Origin: F1-60-MAGs149 sp037133755
Lineage (GTDB): Bacteria; Actinomycetota; Thermoleophilia; Gaiellales; F1-60-MAGs149
Length of the DNA stretch: 64,000 nt
Direction of reading: 5' to 3'
Assembly (NCBI GenBank): GCA_037133755.1
Contig: JBAXNN010000006.1
Coordinates: 53,541 to 117,540, forward strand
Positions 57,690-64,000 of the stretch are shown here, piece after piece. The stretch's first letter is position 1, and the number at the start of each line of letters is the position of its first letter. The translations under genes and the position numbers were made by a program. The notes under the pieces are model-generated. The model did not search any database. It saw nothing but the letters and a program-made list of their open reading frames with translations, and was not told where the DNA came from.

Positions 57690-59477
57690 CTAGCGATCGG
57701 GGACGTTCATGGCGCGCAGCTCGGTGCGGAGGACCTCCGAAACCCGCTGCAGCTCTGACAGCCTGCGCATCTCATCCCCACTCGCCGACCCGTCTTCGAC
57801 CCGAACGCGCAGCGGTCCGATCTCGTCGTCGGCAGCACGGAGCTGCACTTGCAGGACAAGCTCGCGGAGCGCCACGCGCGCGGCGCCCTCGTCGGGCATG
57901 ATCCCGGCTGCAGGGTCCCATCGCCCAACCAGCGCGTAGAGCTCTGCGACGACCTCCTCCGCACCGGGTGGTGTCTCCGGGTCCTTCCCCTCCAGACGGG
58001 CCTGGACCCACGGAACGAGCACCACGTGCGACGGGTCGTGCAGCGCCGGCGCCGTCTCGGCGAGCGCATCAAGACCGTCGAAGGGCAGGGCCAGGCACGC
58101 GGCAAGCAGTTCGCGCTCAACGCGCGTGCGCTGGTCGAGGCGTCGGCGGGCGCGATCGAGAGCCCCGTCCTGGGCCACGGGTTGTCCGATCCGAGCGCCG
58201 CGCGTGAGGCGCGCCTCCAACTCGGCGTCGAGACGCAGGGCATCCGCGACACGGCGAACCTGCGCGGACCGGTCTGGCGTCGGCGGAGCGTCAGACAGGA
58301 TCGAGCGCAGCTGCGCATAGACCGCGTCGATGCCGTCTTCGTCACGGCGGGCAAGCGCGCGGCCGACCAGGAAGGCCAACACGCTCACGGCGCCGGCAAA
58401 CGCCTGCTCGACGGCTTCTTTGCCGCCCTCAGCGATCTCGGCAGGATCCCGGCCGGCCGGCAGCGGGACGATCTTCACCTCAAAGCCCTTCTGCTCGGCG
58501 AGACGCATGCCACGCAGCGCTGCGTCCTGTCCGGCCTGATCGGCGTCGAACGCCAGCACGAGGGTGGCGCAGAGGCGCCGCAGCTCGGTCAACTGCTCTT
58601 CGGTCAGGCTCGTGCCCATCGAGGCCACAGCCTCGTCAACGCCGACCGCATGGAGCGCGATCACGTCGGTGTAACCCTCGACGATCACGGCGCGGCCGCT
58701 CTTGGCGATGGGTCCGCGCGCGTGATGCAGGCCATAGAGCAGGTTTCCCTTGTGGAAGAACGGCCCCTCGGGCGAATTGATGTACTTGGGCCCCTCCGCA
58801 CCGGGCATCACGCGGCCCGCGAACCCACGGACCCGGCCGCGGCCGTCGAACAGCGGGAAGACGATGCGACCGCGCAGGCGATCGATCGGGCCCTTGCGTC
58901 CTTCGCTGGCGACACCCGAGGCCAACAGCTCCTCGTTGGTGTAGCCCTTGCCCTTGGCGCCCTGTACGACGCGCTCCCACGCGTCGGGTGCGAACCCGAT
59001 GCGCCAGTGCGCGATCAGATCGGCACCAAGCTTGCGTTCGACGAGGTACGCACGAGCCGCCTCGGCCTCGGGACTCTCCTTCAGCACGCGCTCGTAGTAG
59101 GCGCAGGTCTCCTCCAGCAGGCGCTCGACGCGCTTCTCGCGCTCGATCTCGCGCGCCTCCGTGGGCGACAGCTCCTCGTATTCGATTGGCACGCCATACC
59201 GCTCGGCAAGGCGCTCGACCGCCTCCGGAAAGTCGCAGGCCTCGAGCTCCATCACGAACTTGAAGACATCGCCACTGACGCCGCAGCCGAAGCAGTGGTA
59301 GAGCTTCTGCGCCGGCTCGATCGAGAAACTCGCGGTCTTCTCATCGTGGAACGGGCAGCGCGCCATCGCACGGATGCCCTGTTGGCGCACTTGGCCGGTG
59401 CGCGCCGCTACGAGCTCGACGAGATCGGCACGCTCGCGCACCTTCTCCACCGTCGCGCGGTTGATGCGGCCGGCCAC
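57690..59477 (-). CDS. dnaG: DNA primase
   Basis: A 595-residue DnaG. CHC2-type zinc ribbon C41-x2-H44 ... C62-x2-C65 (CPFHDEKTASFSIEPAQKLYHCFGCG), the RNA-polymerase domain (INSPEGPFFHKGNLLYGLHHA), TOPRIM with VIVEGYTDVIALHAVGVDEAVASMGTSLTEEQ and VLAFDADQAGQDAALRG, and a helical helicase-interacting C-terminus. It primes Okazaki fragments. Starts on GTG two bases after the dgt stop, the familiar dgt-dnaG pair. Ends about 40 bp before tRNA-Asn on the same strand. Confidence 0.96.
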   Translation of the reverse strand: MAGRINRATVEKVRERADLVELVAARTGQVRQQGIRAMARCPFHDEKTASFSIEPAQKLYHCFGCGVSGDVFKFVMELEACDFPEAVERLAERYGVPIEYEELSPTEAREIEREKRVERLLEETCAYYERVLKESPEAEAARAYLVERKLGADLIAHWRIGFAPDAWERVVQGAKGKGYTNEELLASGVASEGRKGPIDRLRGRIVFPLFDGRGRVRGFAGRVMPGAEGPKYINSPEGPFFHKGNLLYGLHHARGPIAKSGRAVIVEGYTDVIALHAVGVDEAVASMGTSLTEEQLTELRRLCATLVLAFDADQAGQDAALRGMRLAEQKGFEVKIVPLPAGRDPAEIAEGGKEAVEQAFAGAVSVLAFLVGRALARRDEDGIDAVYAQLRSILSDAPPTPDRSAQVRRVADALRLDAELEARLTRGARIGQPVAQDGALDRARRRLDQRTRVERELLAACLALPFDGLDALAETAPALHDPSHVVLVPWVQARLEGKDPETPPGAEEVVAELYALVGRWDPAAGIMPDEGAARVALRELVLQVQLRAADDEIGPLRVRVEDGSASGDEMRRLSELQRVSEVLRTELRAMNVPDR

Positions 59478-59479
59478 GT

Positions 59480-60529
59480 CTAGAACCGCCAGGCACTCGG
59501 CTCGAAGCGATCCCGGTAGGCGCGTAGCGCGTAGCGGTCGGTCATGCCGGCGACGTGATCGACCACGCGTGTCTCAAACGGATCGTCGCCCACCGGCACC
59601 TCCTCGGGATGCTCGAGATACCACGTGAAGAGCGACTGCACGACATTGCGGATCCGCGCGCGCTCGGTCTCGGTCGCCGGGCGCATGTAGACCGCCTCGA
59701 ACATGAAGGCACGCAACTCGAGCAGCGCCTCGGCGTACGGGGCGGTCTGCTGAATGTCCCGCACGCGCGCCGACTCCTCGACGAGGTCGTGCACGAGCGC
59801 GTCGATGCGGCGCGCAGCAGTGGAGCCGAGCAGTTCGACGGGACCAGTTGGCAGGCGCGCGGGATCGAGCACGCCGGCGCGCACCGCATCGTCGATGTCG
59901 TGGTTGATGTATCCGAAGCGGTCGACGAGCTTGACGATGCGCGCCTCGGGCGTGCGGGGCACGGTCGAGCCGGTGTGGTTGAGGATGCCATCGCGTACCT
60001 CGTCGCTGAGATTGAGACCGCGGCCGTTGCGCTCAAGGTGCTCGACCATGCGCAGGGAGTGCTCGTTGTGATGGAAGCGACGCCCCGTGCGCTCCTCCAG
60101 GGCGTCAGAGAGCGCCTCCTCACCGGTGTGACCGAAGGGCGGATGGCCGAGATCGTGGCCCAGCGCGATCGCCTCGGTCAGGTCCTCGTTGAGCCCGAGC
60201 GCGCGCGCCACAGCGCGCGCAATACCCGTCACCTCAAGCGTGTGGGTGAGGCGCGTGCGGAAGTGGTCGCCCTCCGGCGCGATGAACACCTGCGTCTTGT
60301 GCTTCAACCGGCGGAACGCCTTGGAGTGCACGATGCGATCTCGGTCGCGCTGGAATGGCGTCCGCAGGCGACACGCCTCCTCGGCGTGGGCACGGCCGCG
60401 CGAATCCGCCGTCCGCGTGGCCCACGGTACGAGCCGCGCATCCTCCTCGCGGAGCATCCGCTCGAGAAAGCCATCGGCGACGGCGCCGGACAGCGCCTCA
60501 TCGCGCTCCGCAGGGGAAAGGTCGGTCAC
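59480..60529 (-). CDS. dgt: Deoxyguanosinetriphosphate triphosphohydrolase-like HD protein
   Basis: A 349-residue dGTPase-like HD hydrolase: RTPFQRDRDRIVHSKAFRRLKHKTQVF, RLTHTLEVTGIARAVARALGLNEDLTEAIALGHDLGHPPFGHTGEEAL (HD metal site), FHHNEHSLRMVEHLE and RIVKLVDRFGYINHDIDDAVRAG. It hydrolyses dNTPs to nucleosides and triphosphate. The GTG at 60529 is preceded by TACGCT at seven bases, whereas the open frame to 61057 extends into the divergently placed SDR region and is not supported. Confidence 0.93.
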   Translation of the reverse strand: MTDLSPAERDEALSGAVADGFLERMLREEDARLVPWATRTADSRGRAHAEEACRLRTPFQRDRDRIVHSKAFRRLKHKTQVFIAPEGDHFRTRLTHTLEVTGIARAVARALGLNEDLTEAIALGHDLGHPPFGHTGEEALSDALEERTGRRFHHNEHSLRMVEHLERNGRGLNLSDEVRDGILNHTGSTVPRTPEARIVKLVDRFGYINHDIDDAVRAGVLDPARLPTGPVELLGSTAARRIDALVHDLVEESARVRDIQQTAPYAEALLELRAFMFEAVYMRPATETERARIRNVVQSLFTWYLEHPEEVPVGDDPFETRVVDHVAGMTDRYALRAYRDRFEPSAWRF

Positions 60530-60536
60530 ACCACGT

Positions 60537-60542
60537 AGCGTA
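60537..60542 (-). promoter_or_regulatory. -10 element (TACGCT) of dgt-dnaG
   Basis: TACGCT on the minus strand, seven bases, GTG at 60529. Confidence 0.45.
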
Positions 60543-60585
60543 GTCAACGCCCCGTCGTCGGGCGTACGCGCCCCCGGCTTACGGA

Positions 60586-61377
60586 TCAGAGGATGACGGG
60601 CACGGTGCCGCCATCCACGCCCCAGGCAGACCCGGTGACGTACGACGAGCGAGCACTGCAGAGCACCGCGATCACGTCGGCGATCTCGTGTGGCTCCGCC
60701 ATCCGACCGATCGGCCGTCCGGCACCGGCCTTGGCGAGGGCGTCCTCGCGCGTACCGTCGCCCTTGTTCTGGTCCGCGAGACCACCGTCGGCCAACCAGG
60801 TCGGCGTGTGCGTCGGCCCGGGACACACGGCATTCACGAGCACGCCGTTCTTGGCCTCTTGATCCGACACGAGCTTGGAGTACGAGAGCAGCGCGGCCTT
60901 CATCACGCTGTAGTCGGGCATGCCACCCGACGGGCGCTTGCCCGCCGTCGACGACACGAGCACCACGCGTGCCTGGTCGCTCTGACGCAGATGCGGCAGC
61001 GCGGCGCTGGTTGCGCGGATGTGGCTCATCAGGTTGCCCTGAAAACAGGCCTCCCAATCGGCGTCGGTCACGTCGGCGAGCTTGCGGGCCACCGCGAAGC
61101 CCACGTTGGCCACGAGCGCGTCGAGTTGACCGAAGCGCTCGACCGTCGCCGCCACGGCGGCCTCGGGAACGCCTGGTGCTGCCAGATCCCCGGCGAAGGC
61201 GAAGGCCTCAGCGCCGAGCCCCTCGAGGACCGTCACCGCCTCGTCGAGGCCGGCCTGGCCACGCGCGGCCACGGCGACGCGGGCGCCTTCACGCGCCAAG
61301 AGCTCTGCGGTGGCGCGGCCAATACCCGCCGAACCACCCGTGATCAGCACGACCCGTCCCTGCATTCCAAGATCCAT
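60586..61377 (-). CDS. Short-chain dehydrogenase/reductase
   Basis: A 263-residue SDR: VVLITGGSAGIGRATAELLAREGARVAVAAR (Arg favours NADP), VANVGFAVARK (NVG in place of NAG), VVLVSSTAGKRPSGGMPDYSVMKAALLSYSKLVSDQ with Ser, Tyr and Lys, NAVCPGPTHTPTW, and SYVTGSAWGVDGG at the end. ATG at 61377 follows a minus-strand TACCCT at six bases, dismissing the 18 residues upstream. Substrate unknown; 3-oxoacyl reductases and xenobiotic reductases share this profile. Confidence 0.88.
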   Translation of the reverse strand: MDLGMQGRVVLITGGSAGIGRATAELLAREGARVAVAARGQAGLDEAVTVLEGLGAEAFAFAGDLAAPGVPEAAVAATVERFGQLDALVANVGFAVARKLADVTDADWEACFQGNLMSHIRATSAALPHLRQSDQARVVLVSSTAGKRPSGGMPDYSVMKAALLSYSKLVSDQEAKNGVLVNAVCPGPTHTPTWLADGGLADQNKGDGTREDALAKAGAGRPIGRMAEPHEIADVIAVLCSARSSYVTGSAWGVDGGTVPVIL

Positions 61378-61383
61378 ACGCGC

Positions 61384-61389
61384 AGGGTA
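61384..61389 (-). promoter_or_regulatory. -10 element (TACCCT) of SDR gene
   Basis: TACCCT on the minus strand, six bases (GCGCGT), ATG at 61377; divergent partner of the element at 61413. Confidence 0.55.
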
Positions 61390-61412
61390 CCGCCTGCCGG
61401 GAAGGTGACGCG

Positions 61413-61418
61413 TACCCT
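61413..61418 (+). promoter_or_regulatory. -10 element (TACCCT) of histidine phosphatase gene
   Basis: TACCCT, six bases (TGGGGC), ATG at 61425. Confidence 0.55.
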
Positions 61419-61424
61419 TGGGGC

Positions 61425-62075
61425 ATGGCACGCGTCATTCTGATCCGCCACGGCGAGACCGACTGGAGCCGCGATGGCCGCTGGCAGGGCTGGAGCGACG
61501 TACCGCTCAACGACAAAGGCCACCGGCAAGCGCGCGATCTCGTCGAACCGCTCGCCAAGCAGCACCCCACGCATCTCGTCGTCTCCGACCTGATCCGGAC
61601 GCAGCAGACCCTCCAACCGCTGGCCGATGCTCTCGGTATCACGCCCGTCATCGATCCCGAAGTGAAGGAGATCGATGTCGGCAGTTGGGCCGGCCTCTCA
61701 CACGCCGAGGCCGAGGAGCGCTTCCCCGACGGTGTGGCCCGTCATGACGCGGGTGGGACCGGCTGGGAAGACGGCGAGACCTACGGCGACATCGCGATCC
61801 GCGGCGAGCGCGCCCTCCTCCGGCACACCGCCGACCTGCCGGCATCTGCCCTATTGATTGTCTGCGCCCACGGCGGCCTGATCGGCGCAACCGTAGGACG
61901 CCTGATGGGGATGACGCCCGACGAGCAGCGTCAACGCCTCGGCCGCCCCAGCCACGGTCACGCCACGTACCTCAAGCGCAAGGACACGCCGACGGGCGCC
62001 AGTTGGCGCCTGTTGGCGTACAACACACCGCTCAGTGGCGACGCGGGCCCACCCGTCGAGCTGACGATCCTCTGA
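61425..62075 (+). CDS. Histidine phosphatase (phosphoglycerate-mutase-like)
   Basis: A 216-residue histidine phosphatase: VILIRHGETDWSRDGRWQGWSDVPLNDKGHRQAR with the RHGE phospho-histidine motif, VVSDLIRTQQTLQPL, EIDVGSWAGLSHAEAEERFPD and the second histidine in LLIVCAHGGLIGATVGRLMG. Typical of cobalamin-phosphate phosphatase-like, GpgP-like or general phosphatases; a true phosphoglycerate mutase is less likely given length. Leaderless start. Confidence 0.87.
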   Translation: MARVILIRHGETDWSRDGRWQGWSDVPLNDKGHRQARDLVEPLAKQHPTHLVVSDLIRTQQTLQPLADALGITPVIDPEVKEIDVGSWAGLSHAEAEERFPDGVARHDAGGTGWEDGETYGDIAIRGERALLRHTADLPASALLIVCAHGGLIGATVGRLMGMTPDEQRQRLGRPSHGHATYLKRKDTPTGASWRLLAYNTPLSGDAGPPVELTIL

Positions 62076-62150
62076 CCTACCTCATGCCCTGCACGCGGGT
62101 GATGAAGGCCTGTTGAAGCAGCGGTAACCCGTGGGGAGCCCCTGCGAGAC

Positions 62151-63017
62151 CTAGGCGAGGTCGCCCTTCCCCGGCAGATCGAAGGCCTTGCGCTTCGCCG
62201 TGTCCTGCAATCCCGCGGGCAATTTGCCGAGCGCGGCCATCAGATGGGCCTTGGAGCCGGTCAGGTAGTGGGCCTTGGGGTGCTTCGTCGTCAATGCCTC
62301 GATGATCACGGCGGCAACTCCCTCGGGCGCACTGCCAGCCTCCTGCGTCTTATAGCCAGCCGCCGTGAAAGCACGGAACGTCTCGCCATAGAGCGCGTCC
62401 TGCTCGGGCGTGAAGTTCTCGCCCACCTTGTCGATCATCGCCTTCGACGTCTTGTTGGCGCCGGTCTTGATGAAGCCAGGCTCGACCAGGATGACCTCGA
62501 TGCCCCACGGTGCGAGTTCCTGGCGAAGCGTGTCATTGAGCGACGCAATGGCCGACTTGGCGGCGGTGAGCGCTCCCATGAACGGGATGGTTACGCGGTC
62601 ACCAATCGAGCCGATGAACACGATCCGCCCCGTGGCCTGGCGCAGCAACGGCAGGAGCGGTTGGGTGAGCGCGATTTGCCCGAACACGTCCACCGCAAAC
62701 GAGGCGCGCAAGGCATCGATCGTCAACGTCTCAAGCGGTCCGGGAATGCCGACGCCGGCGATGTTGGCGAGCCCATCGAGACCGGCGTCGCCCACGTGAT
62801 TCGTGATCACTTCGACCGCCCGCGCAATGTCATCCTCGTTGGTGATGTCGAGGTGCAGGCGGGTGAGCATCTCCCCCTCGCGAGGCTGCTCGTTCTCCGG
62901 CACCGAACGGTCGCCGGCGAACACGTGGAAGCCTGCGGCGAGCGCCGCCTCCATCGTCGCCTTGCCTATGCCCGACGATGTTCCGGTGACAACCAGATGC
63001 TTGTGTGCCCCAGCCAT
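62151..63017 (-). CDS. SDR-fold protein with substituted catalytic tyrosine
   Basis: A 288-residue SDR: LVVTGTSSGIGKATMEAALAAGFHVFAGDR, LANIAGVGIPGPLE (NIAG), RIVFIGSIGDRVTIPFMGALTAAKSAIASLNDTLRQELAPWGIEVILVEPGFIKT. Where classical members have YxxxK (GAYSASK), this reads GALTAAK, so tyrosine is replaced by leucine while serine and lysine remain. The extended C-terminus (TTKHPKAHYLTGSKAHLMAALGKLP) resembles retinol-dehydrogenase-like SDRs. Either a catalytically altered enzyme or one using another residue. Upstream ribosome-binding GGGGTGG. Separated from the rRNA operon by the 5S terminator. Confidence 0.82.
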   Translation of the reverse strand: MAGAHKHLVVTGTSSGIGKATMEAALAAGFHVFAGDRSVPENEQPREGEMLTRLHLDITNEDDIARAVEVITNHVGDAGLDGLANIAGVGIPGPLETLTIDALRASFAVDVFGQIALTQPLLPLLRQATGRIVFIGSIGDRVTIPFMGALTAAKSAIASLNDTLRQELAPWGIEVILVEPGFIKTGANKTSKAMIDKVGENFTPEQDALYGETFRAFTAAGYKTQEAGSAPEGVAAVIIEALTTKHPKAHYLTGSKAHLMAALGKLPAGLQDTAKRKAFDLPGKGDLA

Positions 63018-63117
63018 AACTCCACCCCTTCCCCGGCATCATCACCGAGTGCTCTGCCAGGCCTCGACGAGGCCCTGCCTGCAGCTCCGAGTGTAGGCAA
63101 GATCGAGCCAGAACGAC

Positions 63118-63147
63118 AGAAAGCCACCCCTTGCGGAGTGGCTTTCT
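63118..63147 (-). terminator. Rho-independent terminator of rRNA operon
   Basis: On the minus strand AGAAAGCCAC and GTGGCTTTCT form a 10-bp perfect stem around a 10-base loop, about ten bases after the 5S 3' end. The outer stem A/T pairs and following GTCGTT are only moderately T-rich. Confidence 0.85.
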
Positions 63148-63155
63148 GAAGATTA

Positions 63156-63273
63156 TTCCGGCGGCGACCTACTCTCCCGGGCAGTTTCCCACCAAGTACC
63201 ATCGGCGCTGAGGGGCTTAACGACTCTGTTCGAAAAGGGAAGAGGTGGATCCCCCTCGCCATAACCACCGGAA
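63156..63273 (-). rRNA. rrf: 5S ribosomal RNA
   Basis: About 118 nt on the minus strand. Ends pair as TTCCGGTGG with CCGCCGGAA; internal landmarks are ATGGCGAGGGGGATCCACC, CCATTCCGAA-equivalent CCTTTTCGAACAGAGTCGTTAAGCCCC, and GATGGTACTTGGTGGGAAACTGCC-type helix IV/V. Complete. Follows 23S by about 70 nt. Confidence 0.95.
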
Positions 63274-63343
63274 AGCGGTTAGGACACAGTCTGCGGCGTC
63301 GTCGCCCGCTCCCTGAAAACTACATAGTGATAGAAGTGTTCGT

Positions 63344-64000
<657 letters not shown>

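Noticed and set aside
57849..59483. 544-residue plus-strand frame
   Set aside because: Antisense to dnaG, which has intact zinc and TOPRIM motifs.
63018..63155. Small open frames between the SDR gene and 5S rRNA
   Set aside because: They are read-through of the terminator and 5S complement; no coding character.

Overview
The window is chromosomal DNA of a high-GC bacterium, most likely an actinobacterium outside the Streptomyces/Mycobacterium groups (Thermoleophilia-like is my best guess). The basis is high GC with strong G/C preference at third codon positions, frequent GTG starts, ATGA/GTGA stop-start overlaps, many leaderless genes behind a TANNNT -10 element, a fused SecDF, queuosine genes (tgt, queA) and a mycobacterial-type fused diol dehydratase. 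The taxonomic call is inference. No insertion sequence, prophage, CRISPR array or integron was seen.

Layout. 1-3 kb: a lactate-utilisation operon lutABC (minus) with a perfect 16-bp palindrome upstream. 3.6-11.8 kb: one long minus-strand catabolic operon with two tandem TetR regulators, a Rieske oxygenase, a small unknown protein, and two ADP-forming acyl-CoA synthetases flanking an acyl-CoA dehydrogenase; substrate unknown. 11.8-16.8 kb: TPR protein, NUDIX and HIT hydrolases, phosphomannomutase, a PH-domain membrane protein and a DAO-type oxidoreductase. 16.8-32.6 kb: a conserved housekeeping block, nearly all minus: rel, recJ, secDF, yajC, tgt, queA, ruvB, ruvA, ruvC, then (past a plus-strand cupin) a nucleoside hydrolase, yebC, pdxT and pdxS.

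32.7-36 kb: a SAM-I riboswitch ahead of metY-metX-metW. 36-41.2 kb: a CsaA-like protein, two flavin amine oxidases (one with its FAD-binding halves in circularly permuted order behind a Tat/lipoprotein signal), a tRNA with CAU anticodon, a flippase-like membrane protein and a phosphoribulokinase-family kinase. 41.3-48.8 kb: a B12-dependent diol dehydratase operon with its reactivase, three SDR-related proteins and an epoxide-hydrolase-like protein. 48.8-55.7 kb: a divergent LysR regulator and a serine-cycle-like set (malyl-CoA lyase-type enzyme, atypical PEP carboxylase, serine-glyoxylate-type aminotransferase, class III CoA-transferase). 55.8-63 kb: CaCA antiporter, a small lipoprotein, tRNA-Asn, dnaG, dgt, SDRs and a histidine phosphatase. 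63.1-64 kb: terminator, 5S and the 3' part of 23S rRNA on the minus strand.

How it fits together: the accessory regions suggest a heterotroph that oxidises lactate, amines, diols or epoxides and unidentified carboxylic acids to CoA esters, and can handle C2/glyoxylate units through malyl-CoA. PdxS/PdxT supply the PLP used by MetY and the aminotransferase. The most unusual objects are the permuted amine oxidase, the serine-cycle-like cluster lacking malate thiokinase genes, and the very regular leaderless promoters (TANNNT, six bases, start codon), which also settle several start codons.
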